Source: Pegea sp. RAD2-039
Lineage: Eukaryota > Chordata > Thaliacea > Salpida > Salpidae
Direction: 5' to 3'
DNA: 64,000 nucleotides
NCBI GenBank assembly: GCA_034620365.1
Contig: JAQGEQ010000043.1
Span: 310,001 to 374,000, forward strand
This document shows, piece by piece, positions 36,104-50,080 of the stretch. The notes under the pieces are model-generated. The model worked only from the letters and a program-made list of their open reading frames with translations, ran no database searches and had not been told where the DNA came from. The translations under genes and the position numbers were made by a program. The stretch's first letter is position 1; every line of letters starts with the position of its first letter.

Positions 36104-39100
36104 TTATAAGTTAAAAATATACTTAATATCATCTAAAGACAACGCTGTCTTCTTCTTATTTTCTGTTCTTGCTCCTTCCATACAGTCATGTGCTTCTTTT
36201 AATTTACGGTTTTGTAGCTACAATAAAAATTAAAACTACAGTTTTAATGCAACGACTAATTTATTTCTAATGTTGATTGCTAATAATACAATAACTATAA
36301 AAATATTACAATGTTATTCAATGCAATAGTTTTAATTTTCAATATTGCACCTTCAAAATTGATTCTTCAATTGTATTCTTCACAATAAACTTGTGAATGT
36401 AAACGTCTTTTTGTTGTCCAACTCGATAAATACGATCGCAAGCCTGATTGTAAAAAGTTGTTAATTCCAATTAACATAATCATTGGGCGAAAATATTTCA
36501 CAAAATCGGATTGATATAATGACCTGTTTTTCAAGAGCAGGGTTCCAGTGCATATCTATCATCACTAAATGATTAGCTCCAATCAAGTTTAAGCCAACGC
36601 CCCCAGCTTTTAGTGAAACTAACAAAACCTACAAATATGAGTTATTTTTTTGTAAAATTAAATCAATATTAAAAAGTACCTGTAACCGGGTAGGGTCATT
36701 GTTAAATGTTGTAACTGTCTGTAATCTTTTACTCGATGACATTTTACCACAAATTGTTTCATGACTGATTACTTCTTGGTTCAAATAACAATGAACAATG
36801 TCAAGAAAAGAGGTCCACTGACTTACTACTACGCATTTTTCACCGTTTGCACTATACGAATGTGTAAGAAGTTATTTACATCAAATGATAATAATGTTCT
36901 TACCAAATATCTTTCAGTAGTTCTGCTAAGAGTTTAACTTTGCTGCTTAAAAAACTTTTCTCAAAGTATTTTGAGTTTAAATCACAACTCTTTCGTGTCA
37001 AATCTTCAATTGCTGCATCTATTTAAACAATTAGTCAGTAGCTGACTTATATCATAATGTTCTAACCCTTGTCTTTTAATGACAACAAATTAAAACAGTC
37101 TTCAATTGAAAACACTGATGAACTTTCCTCTTCTAGTATAGATGGTTCAATAACGTTGGTGAGTAGATGAAGATGACAACAACATTGCCTTAATCTAAAC
37201 GAAAGTTATACAAACAAAGTAAATACTTCGAAAATAATAAGTTGACAGTTCAATTATTAATAATTATTAGTATTACAGTGTAAATGCAACTGAATATTTT
37301 GAAATTAATTTTTTTTTGTGTATTGATTTTATCCAAGAAAAGATTATGTAGTAACTTAAGTTTTCCAATAAAAATGTTGGTATTTTCAGAATCACAGATA
37401 TATGCTCTAATTTATAATTTTCAATCTTTTCAGCCAAATATACCAATGATTACATTTAAGCATCACATGATCAAGTAACTCAATGGAATGTAAAGTCTAA
37501 AAATATTTATCAACTATTAACGATGATACCTGAGTAAAATTGTAAGAACACCTATCATATTTGTCTTGCCATTTCCACTTAAGCTTTTTTTGATAATGTT
37601 TTTGTATGCAACTAGGAGTTTAGTGTACACCTTAAAAGAATTTACAAAGCATTTTATAAGATGGCGAGACATGTGCAAAGAAAATTGAATACTTTCAACT
37701 CAACTTCACCCAGAGTAATTTCATGAAGTTTAAATACACGTTCGGGTAATTCAATAAGAGCTTTACCATCAATATCTTTTTGTTCTTTAGTTCTGTTAAA
37801 AATGAAAACAATTTAACAAATATTAAATTAAAGAGTCGATTTTATCTAAACCTTTGTAAAATAAAGCAGGAAACCAAAGTTTTGATCTTTTGGTTCCCTG
37901 TTATATCACCAGTAGCAATCTCCTTCATCCACAGATCGTGATTGTTAAATGGATGACAATTCAAAAACTTTAACATTGCAAACAGATCTCCGATATTATT
38001 TTGAATTGGAGTTCCTATTTGTACATATTTCAGCACTTACTTTTTCATTCAAACTCTCACAAACCTGTAACAGCCCAACGGACTCTAGACTTTAAAGCAC
38101 AAACAGCTAACGACTTTTTAGTCGAAGTATTTTTTATCTCGTGGGCTTCATCCAGTATGACACGTCGCCAATTGATTTCAAACAGACAATTTTCTTTAGA
38201 AATTACACAAATTTAATATAAACATATCAAACTTGATTACAAAAAGTCAATTCAGAAGCAAAAGAAATTTAAATAATTGAAAGCAAATACCTGAGTTAGT
38301 CTTTTTTCCGTCACTAAAATAAGCATTTCGTACTATAGTAGAAAATATCAGTTGAAAATGAAAGCTAATTTTGTAATTAAGTTACCTAAATCATAAGTAG
38401 TGATGACGACATCAAAATCAACAAGTCTTTTTGCTCTTTTTTCTCGTTTAGAACCATGATAGACGTGAACAACTAAAGCTCCGGGTGAACAACTAAATAA
38501 ACATTTTTGTGAAAATTTGACATTTATATAACTTAGAAATTTTACACAGAAGTAAGTTGATCATTCTGAAACATACCGTTTATCTATTTCTGAACTCCAT
38601 TGATATATAACAGAGGCAGGGGCAACAACCAACGTTGCATCAGTATTCAGTAAAGTTCTTTGGTCTTCTTTTAATGAAGGTTCTATTTTATTTGAGTGTT
38701 GAAAGATTTTATCTAATAAAGGCTAAAAGAAAAAAAAGATTTACAAAATGGTAAAAAAAAACTTTAAAAATACCTTTTGATGCAGAATTAGAGCAATCAT
38801 GGTAATTGTTTTACCTAAACCCATGTCATCTGCTAATATTCCTCCACGGCAATCTACCTGACTCTCTCTCCAAGATAACCAACAAAGAGCCTGGCTTTGA
38901 TGTTTCATCAATTTTACCTTAAAAAACTCGTAATAATTAAACAAAAAGAAAGGTTAAGTGAAGTAAAACCCCAAATACCTACTTACAAGCAAATTTGGGG
39001 GATCAGCCACTTCTGAAGTAGGGTCCGGACAAGTTTTCAACAACTCATGTAACTTTTGAATAGCTTTATATGTAACCTTGAAATAATAATAATGATAAAG

Positions 39101-39826
39101 ATCTTACATCTGACAAACACAAAAGTTTACTTTTTCTTCAGCTGGCACCTGCTTCTTCTTTGAAGTTTTTTGTTCTTTCTTATTTCTGATGGAATCATTG
39201 ATATTGAGAGCTTTCAAAGCTTCATCAAATTCCAACTGAACTTTTTGTCGAGCTGTCATACGATTTTCTTCAGCAGTCTTCATTCTTGGTTGAGTTTCCG
39301 TTCTTATACCTTTAACTCTCTCTTGAAGATTTTTAATTTGTACATTTAACTTAAACCCTTTGTCAGGTAGTTTCGAAGTATCTAATGTTCTTAACAAATT
39401 TTCTTTCCTTTTAAGATCAGACTTCATTTTATCAACCAAGTTCAAATTTTCTTTATCAGTCCTCTTAAATTTTTTTTCTTTTTTCATAAATTCTGCATTA
39501 AAATGATTGTCTTCAGTAGATTTTCTGACATATACATCATACGCTAATGGTTGCCTATTAGTCTTTTGTAGCTTGACATCCAAAATTCTTCCCTTTTCAA
39601 CAGACAAATAGCCAGATTTATGAAGCTCTTTAATACTTAAAAATGCATCTGTAGGAGGAGTTGTCTCACATTGTATGAACCCATAACCTCTGGTGTTATC
39701 AAAAAATTTTACTGTAGCCATTACTGCTCCATCAGCAGGCTTACGTCTAGAAGAGGGTTTAACTCGTGAATGATGACTTGAACCTTCATCCCTATATTGT
39801 GTAAAGGAACATTTATTTGATGACAT
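36104..39826 (-). CDS. TTF2: TTF2/lodestar-type SNF2 ATPase with N-terminal cold-shock domain, 16 exons
   Basis: TTF2 is a dsDNA-dependent ATPase that removes RNA polymerase II from DNA, notably at mitosis. Exons (minus strand): 39826-39131, 39076-38987, 38917-38774, 38722-38577, 38492-38386, 38332-38291, 38193-38065, 38014-37852, 37792-37693, 37630-37530, 37194-37067, 37018-36904, 36851-36681, 36628-36524, 36443-36351, 36217-36104. My translation gives 814 aa. Residues 36-101 form a cold-shock domain. A lysine-rich coiled-coil follows, with the LPDKG-type segment seen in TTF2/lodestar, then the helicase. Walker A DDMGLGKT is at 292-299 and DEAH at 423-426. Motif III-like TGTPIQNN opens exon 8, and the C-terminal lobe has [14 protein letters not shown] and [12 protein letters not shown]. 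The GRF zinc finger of vertebrate TTF2 is absent. The ATG at 39826 lies seven open codons inside a possible acceptor (39850-39849), so an upstream exon may exist. Exon 13 counts one base short of frame by my coordinates. Confidence 0.9.
39524..39721 (-). other. TTF2: Cold-shock domain within TTF2 exon 1
   Basis: Residues 36-101 read as a nucleic-acid-binding beta-barrel: [15 protein letters not shown] carries RNP1 (GYGFI, 47-51), AFLSI at 61-65 occupies the RNP2 position, and GRILDVKL forms the later strands. It shares one exon with the coiled-coil that leads into the helicase, so it cannot be removed by exon skipping alone. Confidence 0.85.
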
Positions 39827-41863
39827 CTCAAATAAATCAGTCTTTTTTCTGTTACAATAAATTAAAAGTTAAAACAATTTTATTAAAAATAAATTGTGGA
39901 TTAATTGTTCATCAATAAATCATGATTTTAACGATTAACTCTATTTATTTGAAATGCATTTACTAAAGTTATATAAACAAAATAAGTGAAATTATTTTGA
40001 CATAAAAAATTAAAATCAAATTATTCAAATAAATAGAAACAATTTGAATTACAATAAACAACATTTTAAATTATCTTAGTATATACCAAACTTTATAAAA
40101 TATTTAATTTATATCAAAAGTTTTAGTTATAAAAACTTATGGTAGAAAATGAGCAATAAATTATCTTGATACAAAATAGCTTTAAGTATTTATTATGCTC
40201 TATTAATTCTATACAATCGATACATAAATAAAACCTATCATAATACTATATTTCAGTTTAAGGTCATTTTTATTATAGTAAAGACTAAGAAATTATATAT
40301 ACAATTTGCTATTATCATCATTAAATTATTTATAATGTAAACAAAATGTTTTTAACAATAATGAAATGAATAAGATCAGAATAGAGATAAAAAATAAATT
40401 AATTTTATCATTACGATTAAACTTGCAATTAAGTTAAAATGATCAAAACTTGCATGAAAATATGTTCAATCTAATAGACATAATTTATTACAAAGTAAAT
40501 TTAGATTTTCAAACAACTCATTAAAATAATAAATCAAAATAATAAAATAAAAAACCTAACACCAATAAAATATTTTGTATTGATTTAATTAAAATTATAC
40601 ATAAAGCTGTGAAACATGATTTGGAACAATAGTTAAATTTTTGAGCTGGAGAAAAATGGTGTTAAACGTAAATGGCCAAATCCAAGTGTCAGCTGCTAGA
40701 ATGCCGATTCGAGTATTTTTATATATTTACTCAACGAATATTTATTAGTTACATTCAACATAAAATGAATCTTTCAACCAACTGAAAATCCAGTATACAC
40801 CCATTGAACTTAACTGAACATGTTATGATATTTATTTTGTAGACCAATCCACAAACTATTTGCTGATTAACCCATTTTGTAATGTCTTATAAAGTATAGA
40901 AATGAAAACAATGTTTAACTGTTTTATTAATAGCTTTCTAAACTAAAATCTTTTTGTGTCTAAGCTAGAGGTCCACACTATTGTTGATAAATTTAGGTTT
41001 AACTTATATATCACTCGTTATAAAGTTAAATATAAATATGTAATAGCCTTGTATGATTTTAATAGGAGCATTCTCTAGTGTTTTACAAACACAAAGCCCT
41101 CAGTGATTTATGCATATACTTGTTATAATTAAGGCTTGTACAAGTTTTGTCGTTTTATATTAATATATGAAATACTATAGTATCTGCTTAGTAATAAAGT
41201 TAAAAATAAAATTTTTTGTTTTTGTTTATAACAGTACCTAAAGGCACTCTATTTTTTATATATATCTAACAAAAATCGTAGAACATACTCTTTTTAGAGC
41301 ATTAAATGAAAGTTTTGTAATTATCATTAGAATCATACAAACTTATTGAAACAAAAGTTTGAAATAAATATCTTTTTGAAATACTTAATAATAATTACTT
41401 GAACTAATTAGCAGAGTATTTTTTTATTTTTAAAACTAATTATTGCGTTATGGTTAAGTTTTAACTTTAGATAAAAAAATTATACAAAAATGATATTTGA
41501 CATTTAGATACTAAACTTTACGAAATATTACTTATGATAAATATTTAATTAAATTATGTTTTATAATTTATTGTTCCTTTTGCGTTTAATGTTTAAAATA
41601 ATGAGTTTAAATAAAAAAGTACTTTTTAAATCATACAGTGTTCCTAATGGTTCTAAATTAAAATTTTTGCTAAATTTTAAACTATAATGGATGCTTTGGT
41701 TTATATATCTAATGATAAATTTTAAGAACTTTTGCTATTGAAAAATTGTTAGCTAAGCTATATTAGATGTCATTTTCGAAAAAAATGATTGCTACAAACA
41801 AGCATTTGAGAAATAAATACTAAGTTGACATAAATGTAGTTTAATAAAGTAAAACCCATATAA
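39827..41863. other. AT-rich region upstream of TTF2
   Basis: The TTF2 promoter, and perhaps a further 5' exon, should be near 39850. The rest is AT-rich, with no supported exon. Confidence 0.55.
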
Positions 41864-42240
41864 GCGACGAGATTAACGAGGGTTAACTTGATTGGCTGCT
41901 AAACCCAGTTTGGCATACTTGAATATAGCATTCTATATTACACTACTAACTATAAACGCAGAAAGTATCTTTTCGAAGTAAGGGTAATTAGTGTACTTCT
42001 TTTGGTTGCTTCGGGAAAAGCAAAGGCTATGGGAGAAAATCAGACAGAAAACTTACAATCTGATGACCTCGATATCACTGTCCCAGGTCACTCCCCTGTG
42101 CCACCTACGATTGGATATAATGAGTAATTCAGCTCACACTGCTTTCTACTATAATCTAATCCCATGCGTAAACGAGAAAGAAGTATAGAAAGAAATTAGT
42201 AACCTTTCCTTCATTTACTGCTTCGGTCTTCAAAGTCAGC
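41864..42240 (+). mobile_element. tRNA-Ser(GCU)-derived SINE, copy 2
   Basis: The head GCGACGAG..GGTTAACTTGATTGGCTGCTAA keeps the tRNA-Ser(GCU) D region and anticodon loop (CTGCTAA), but its T arm is decayed. The body contains GCAGAAAGTATCTTTTCG, GATATCACTGTCCCAGGTCA and a 3' block TTCTACTATAATCTAATCCC. These blocks match copy 1 in the same order. The element is visibly richer in GC than its surroundings. A 65-codon open frame inside it (41991-42188) is not a gene. Confidence 0.75.
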
Positions 42241-45200
42241 TAAAAAAAGATGGGATACAAAAAACTTAAAAAAAAACTTCTAATTCAAAAATAATATTAA
42301 GTTTTGAAAACTATAAATAAAAATTAACTTAAAGAATAAAAGGAAAATAAACTTTAAAAATTTGTTTTTCTTTACAACTATTTATAAAGTTTAAAATTAA
42401 ATTTAAATAGTTTGTTTTTCTAAAGACTCCGTGATTAATCAAAAAACAATTTAGTTTTTATATTTATGCGTAAAGCAAACATGGAAGGTTTAAATGTTAT
42501 TGCTTTTATAATTTGTAATGTTAAGCTGCAACAACAAAAACATTTTTATTAATAGTTTTAGGATGAATTTTCTTCTGCTCCTTTTTATTTAAAAAATCAA
42601 ATTAAAAAATAATTTTATTCTGAGAAATATTTACCATATTTTTACTTTGATGTAAATCAAGATTTTTATAAAATACATATAAAATTTAGTGATTGCAGAT
42701 TTTTGTGAAACTTATGTTATGCTAAATCTATCTTGCAGAACATTAGATTAAAAAATTAATAAAATCTTTAAACCCTCAGAACTTAAAAATTGCGGAAAAA
42801 AAGTTTGAATAACGAGCATTTAGGCAGAAAAGATCCTTAAATTAAATATCCAATAATAATAAGTTGATTTAATAGGAATGAAAAAAGAGATAAATTTACC
42901 TGAAATCTTCTTTTCATTAATTTAATTTTATGAAAAAAGTTTTATGATTGTAAAAGATGAGTTTTAACTTTTATTTATTTAAACTTTGAAAAATAAGCCA
43001 CCCAGAATCTGAAAAGATTTCGGATCTACGTTTAATTAATTACCAATTACTCAAAACAAAGTTTAATTACTTTGGCAAATTTGCCATTTTCCAATTTATA
43101 ACATTTACTAATTTATTAAAATTTTGTAAACACAAATTTGAAACCTAATTAATTAACTTGTTGAACCTTTTAATTAAAAACCCAAACTTTCTCACATTTT
43201 TATATTTTTTTTTGTTGATTTTCAGATATGAAAAAAATGTTAATTTTTTCCTGAATCTATTTTGATTTATCACTAGATGTAAAATTAATAAAATTTTAAT
43301 AAACTTGCAAGTTTCAATATTTGAAATATTTATTACAAATTAAAATTTTTCAATTAAAACATTGCTAACTAAGCGCTAAACTAAAATTTTAAGAAAAACT
43401 AAATTATTTTATCATTCATATCCAATTAAATTATATCTGTCTTTTATTTTAAAAATAACTTGTTGAGAAAATTGTAAAAAAAAGTTCGTTTTCTCCTATC
43501 AAGATCATTTCAAGTTTTGACAGTCATATTAATAAACGAAATAAAACCATAAGTTCGTTGTTATTGAAATTATTTTGTATCTAATTGTTTGAAATATCAA
43601 ATATATTCTTGGCAAATTAATTTTCATCTTGCTCTAAGTTAAATAAAAAATGTCTAATTTCGTCAAAAAAATGATCTTCTAATATTATGAAACAAAAATA
43701 AGTTTCTTTTAGTAAGACTTATCTAAGACTAAGAAAAACTTAAATTTTAGTTATGAAAAAGAGATAATTTTAAATTTATAGAAGTTACCATTAAAAGTGA
43801 GAGTTGTACAAATATTATAAAGATGAAACTTGCAAACAATTTGTTACTACTTGAAATAATGATAGAAATGTTACAGCTGTTAAACAAATTGTTGTTTACA
43901 AAAAAAAGAGTCATTAAATAAATGTAGCTTGTACATAAATTATCCTAATCTGATTACTTAAAAATATATGATCTCATCTCTAAGACGATTTCTTTTCTTA
44001 ATTTACATTTGCGTCAATTGTTTCTTTTTAATACACTTGTTATTTACTATGAAAATATTTTATGCAAATTTTAGTAGATCTTTGTACAAATTCTATGTTA
44101 TACCTTCGTCTAATTTTGTGGCCATGTTTAAAATGTTAAGATACCCTTCAGTCTTAACAAACTCTCAACGCAACAAATGTTTTTTTCGAAGTTTTTCTTA
44201 TAATGTAATCTTTTTCTTGTACTACTTTGTGAAATGACATCATGAAATTTCACAGCTTGTCCAAAATTTTGCAGCTAAGACAATTATATGAAAAGCTATT
44301 CAAAAACTTTTAAAGTTTATTTTCATCTTACATTATTAATTTATATATAGTATCATTTATACATACTTATAATTAAACTTATCTTCTATTTATTTAATTA
44401 TTGAAAAAAGCTTACTGCTTTTCAGTACTATGAAAAATTGACTTTGTTTATTATAAAGTTGAAAGATATAATTGTGGTCATAATGGTTATAAATATTATG
44501 TGTTTATAATTATTTGTTTCACTATGGAATAAATTAAAAGCTTGATTTATTAGTAAGTTAACTCATGATGAATAAATAATCAAAGTATAACCAACAAAGC
44601 TTTCTTTCTACCAAGCATATGTCATAATTTGATTCGAAAAACTGTTAAATGATATAGAAAAATAAAGGATAATTTCATGATAAGAGAAATAGAAATGCAG
44701 TTTGCAAAAAAGAGCTTATATACCAAGAAAAATTTACATTCTAGAGCAAAATTCTTTCAATTATCTTCTATTGTACGCAAAAAACTTATAACAAACTAAA
44801 TTTTTTACACAATTTGTTTTACCTTCAACTGTTAAGTTAAGATTTACAAGAATAATGTGTGTACCAGTAAGTCTTGAGCTAGAAGCGCAATGAAAACAAG
44901 GTTATGATATACTTTGATTGATTTTTTTAAGTGTTTTAAGCATTAAAAATCTTTGAGCTTGATTAGAAATTAGTTTGCTAATAACTTTGAACAACTTAGC
45001 AACTATCTTTTGTTTACTGGAACCAATTTCCCTTTCAATAAAGTTCGTCAAGTGCTTGAACCCAGTCATTATTTGCAGCTGTTTTTACTTCAAGGGTATC
45101 TACCGAGTTAGGGGACTTGGTTTACTTTAAAACAAATTGAGTTCATAACGAGGTCAAAATTACCAAATTCATTATAAGATTACTGAACGTGAAAATGTAA

Positions 45201-48200
45201 AAATATATTATGTTATATTATCATATTATTATTTTATTACATCTCAAAATGTACTGACAGAAAGTCGATTATTGAGTTTCGCTGAAAGTATTCATCAGAT
45301 ATTACGATTTTGAACCTTTTGTTTCATGTTAATTCAAAATAAGATTTTTTTGCTTTTATTGAAACCGTTGCTGATAAAATAATATAAATAAAATATTTAA
45401 AATTTCTAAGAAGATCAATCAAAGACAAAAGTTTGAAATAAAAGAAACCTTTAAATTTTTTGATGTAGTTTTTAAGACACTTCAACAACTAAAACATGTC
45501 AACTAATGGTTATAAGGATGCCAATCATCTTGTTTGTATCAAAAACTCGCTCCAAGAAAAATAGTCTTCACTCGTGCCACATAATATTACAGAAAAATTA
45601 TCAATTGTACCAGAAGTTTTAATCAATAATGTTTTGAGCAAATATAATATTTTGTGTTTGTTCTTAACTCGCTAGTTTTCAGAATAAGCAATACGATATT
45701 TCTAGCAGATGTTATGAAGACACAAAAAACTTACTCTTTCAGACTTTCGAACAAATTTAAAAATTTAGTTTCTTGGTAAAACGGCGCACAACAATCTGCT
45801 TATAGAAGTCATGTAACAGTCTCTCATTAAAGTATAAAATAGGTATGCAAAATTTAACAGTTTCATCAAATCTAATAACCTGTGCAGATATAAACAAGAT
45901 AGCCAGAATTGAAAATCCTTAAAAGGTTAAAACATATATAGAATCATGATAATTTTTGTAAAATACTGAATGACAAATTATCTTATTGCAAATTTTCACA
46001 AAAATCTAAAGTTATAACCTTTAGTTTTATACTAACTTGGTAATTTTGTTTTAGATAAAAACTTATCTCAATAATTGCATAACCGTATGCAATAGTAGTG
46101 CTATTTGAAATTTTAATATAAAAATATAGTTTTGTCTGAATTTGAATTATCTTTTTAGCGAAGATGACAATTTAACGTTTAAAAATAAACTAAAACTAGA
46201 CAATATTTAGAAATATATTTTTTGTTTTTTAATAATTAATCTATATTCTTTAGAGAACAATTTTTTTATTTTACAAACATAATTTACATTTATAAAACCT
46301 ACACAGCTTGTATAACATTTGAGATACCCAACTTATATAAGCTTGGTTGAACATACCAATATCTATGTAAGATCATAGACGTCTGAAGCATTAGAGGAAA
46401 ACAATCACAACCTTATTTTGTCTAAAGACAGCTTTCAAGAATTTAGTATGATGTTAAAGTCTATGATGTAAAGATTAAAAATTAATTTTCCTTGTAGCTT
46501 ATTACTTGTAAATCTTTACAAGCTAATGCGTATTTACAAAGGTATGCAAAAAATCATATGGAAAAACTTTAGGCTAAGCTGGTTATTAGTATTGAAAATA
46601 TTTGATTTTTCCATTGTAATGTGAGGTATGAATAGTTACAACCTCAATAATCAAAGTAACAAAAATAAGATTGTCAGAAAATTTTACCAGGCTGCTTGCT
46701 AGAAGCTTCAAAAAGTATAATAGATTGCAAAGCTTAGTTGATACCTGCCAAATACTTGTCTAAACTAAGAAATTACGAGAAAAAAGAAGATAAAAAATGA
46801 ATAGGAAGTATATAAACAAACACCTTTAATGTGAACTAAACGATTACTCAGCTTGAAGATCGGAAGTAATTAAGTGTGATTTAAAGATTGTTTGAATTGA
46901 AAATTTAAAGTCGTTACTAGTAGATAGCCATGACTTTAGATTTTCAAACAGTAGACATCATTTCTTAAAGTGCATATTTTACCAAAAGCCGTATAAGCGT
47001 TCATTTCCATAAAGTAATATTAGTAATGCTTATAGATAAATAAGAATGAACAAATTTTTAATTGATATTCTATTAGATTTAATAAACAACAATAAAACTC
47101 TTATCTAACTTGTAAATCAATTTATCGAGCATTAATTTATAAACCTCAAAGCAATTAGTTTTAAGAAACTACCTCAGATATTTCAAACTTTTAAGTAATT
47201 AAGCTTTAAGAATTTGATAATATTTTTACAAAGTTAAATTATTTGTTCTAAGAACAAACTGTTATGTTGTGAAGATAATCTTTTTCAGCGATAATAATTT
47301 ACAACTTTTCTAACCCTCTGGACTGGAATTTTAATTAATTCTCTTTAGTGAAGCTTATCCTATTCTCAGTTGAAAAGTTGGAGTATTCAAAACATTTTGT
47401 TGAATATTTAAGATACTGAATTTATTACAAAAGTACTTTTTTTGGAAGTAATGTTAAATTATAAATGTATATATCTTTAAAATTAAGTTTTCGTAGTAAC
47501 TGTATTTGATAATTCATCTTCATTGTATTCTTTTCATTTTAAAAATAAAATCTGTATACTTATTCGAATTAACATCTTTAATGATTTTTTAACTTTTGTT
47601 AGAAGAGCAAGAAATAGAACAAATTAAAATGTTGTTTTGAACACAAAGTAGCTACTTCTTACAAGGCATTGATGCAAATCTAATAAAAATACTGCTTATA
47701 ACGTTTTTGTACGTGACAATCAAGTTAAAGTTTATTTTTCAAAACAAAGGTAACTTCAAAGTTTAGTTCTATCTTTAGTTTTTGGCTCATAAAATAAATT
47801 ACTATCTGATGCATACATCACGAATAGCATTAATCAAAATTATTTGTTGAAATGACAAAACTTAAATAAGTAAACTTATCATCAGCTAAATATTTTTTTC
47901 TGAGTTTATATATCGTAAAATATTGAATTAATTATTGCATTTCTTATTATATAATGAACAAGTATTACAATATTATATTAAGGTTATATACAAAGAAATT
48001 TGATTGAAACATTATAAGCTGATGCTTTGTTTGAGTTAAAAATTTTCTATACCCACAAAAATTTCATCAAAATGAAATCACAATTCATGTAAGCCACTTA
48101 TAAAGCATCAATCAGCTGTATGTACGTGCTTCTATGCTTTTCAACATAGATTATTTTCTTTTTCACGACTAACCAAATATAACTGTAAATCCATGGTAGC

Positions 48201-50072
48201 AGATTTGATGTCATACTTTGAAATCTTTTTACTTTGTATTTACGAAATCTTTATTAGGTCAAATATCATTTTGGTTTTTAGTAGTTTTTAAGTCACAGTC
48301 AGAGACACATTTTATCATGTAAGCTTTATTATTCAAGCTTAAACTTATACTGTAATACTTTTGAGTTAAATACTTTGAATAATTTCAATAAGCTCAGATG
48401 GCTTCTAGCCAAAAGTTAATTTTAGAAAAGTATAAAATTTTTGTTAATTATATTTTGTTTACAATACTCCATGTCTTGAAATAATTTGTTTAAGAAATCC
48501 AATTTTTGAATCACTAAAAAAACAAAACATGTAAAATAAAAACTAAAACTTCATTTTAACGATGTAAAAAAATCAGCTTATAGTAGTTTTTAATTGTTCT
48601 TACTCAAATTATATTTCTGTTTGACATTTAAAAAATATAATTACTTAATTTAAAACTATAATTTAAAGGTGCTTTGCTTTAGTCCTATCAAATTTTGAAT
48701 AGATAAAATAAGAAAAGCTGAACAATTAACAAAATTTTACTCAAAGAAATTTGTTTTTGAACTTTAATTTTTATTTATTGTCAGCAAGAAAGCAACTACA
48801 ATGTAGTTTTGCTCCAACTATAGTTAATTTTATATCTTGAAAAACTTGTAATATCAAAAAACTTGAAATAACTGGAGAAAAGAATCGATTTTTTGAGTAA
48901 CTGATCGTTTAAGTATTTAAATGACTAAAAGCATAAAACTTAAAACGATTCATTACTATTGTTTAACAATGTTGAATCATTTTCAGCTTAATGAATAAAA
49001 ATTTCAATTTTTCACGCAAATGATTTTCTTGTAAACTAGCTATCGATAATCTGTCTTCTCTATTACACAATTTAGGAATATTTTCTCAACTTCAACAACT
49101 TCACTTTTAAACAAAAATTGAAAAATCAGCTGAGTCTTTTCATTTTCATAAATATCTGATGAAATAGCTTCAGTGACCTAGAATAAACTATTATTTTATC
49201 TCTTTATATTATAATTAATACGCTGTACCCTGCTCGAAAGAGATTTATATTTGATGATATCAGACTAATGATAAGAGATAGCTGTAAGCTTTTGTGATTG
49301 AACAAAATACTTTTATTATTTCTAAATTTCATAACTACTTGAGTTTGAAAAGTTATAGAATATTATGATAACTTAAAAAAAGATACATTTGAATAGACCA
49401 TGAAAACTTGTCTTTTGATAAATACAAACTGAATTCATTTTTTAATAGCTTGTGAAAAAAACAAACAATTGTAACAAATTCAAAATTTAACTTCTTTGTT
49501 ATGTTTTTATTTCTGATAAATAATCAATTAAACCATGATTATGTTACAGTAAGGTTGTTATCCATTGGGATTGTCTTGATCACTTCAGTAATTAGTGAAG
49601 ATTGTCTGACAATGAACTTTATGTTGAAGGAAAACTAAGAGTTTAATGGTTGAAGAACAACAAAGCATCTTTCTTGATGTTAGTGGGTATGATTTGAAAC
49701 TTTTTACTTAATTATGCCATTAATTAAATACTAATAAAAGCAATTGACAATTTCATTGGTGTATCTTTTTAACTTTTTTAAAACTAAATATCAGTGATAA
49801 TGAAGACAAGATTGTACATTTAAAAAATAGGTATCTAAATAATCTCCAAATAAAAATAGAATTATAAAGTAACAAGATTTTTTACTTTTAAAATATTTGG
49901 ATACATAAATTCAAACTTTACTTTTAATAATAAGAAGTTAAAATATTTGCTAGAAAGAAAAGCAAAATTTTCAAACTTTAAAAAATCTGTAAAATACAAA
50001 ACAAATTTTCATTTGACATTTGTGATTCAGTTTGTATTCAACTATCCACTCAACAGATTAGTTTTAGTAGCG

Positions 50073-50080
50073 TGACGTCA
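50073..50080. promoter_or_regulatory. CRE palindrome TGACGTCA
   Basis: A perfect CREB/ATF site in the gene desert, about 1 kb from a second one at 51078. No promoter or exon is visible next to it. Confidence 0.3.

Noticed and set aside
39524-39721. The cold-shock domain as recent bacterial gene transfer
   Set aside because: The domain sits in an animal exon continuous with the TTF2 coiled-coil, with local AT content and splicing like its neighbours. Cold-shock domains are also native to animals.
41991-42188. A 65-codon ORF upstream of the desert
   Set aside because: It lies wholly inside SINE copy 2, which shares its body blocks with copy 1.
43968-44237. An 89-codon hydrophobic ORF that looks like a small membrane protein
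   Set aside because: Phe/Leu/Ile-rich frames arise easily from T-rich DNA. There are no splice sites, neighbours or motif to support a gene.
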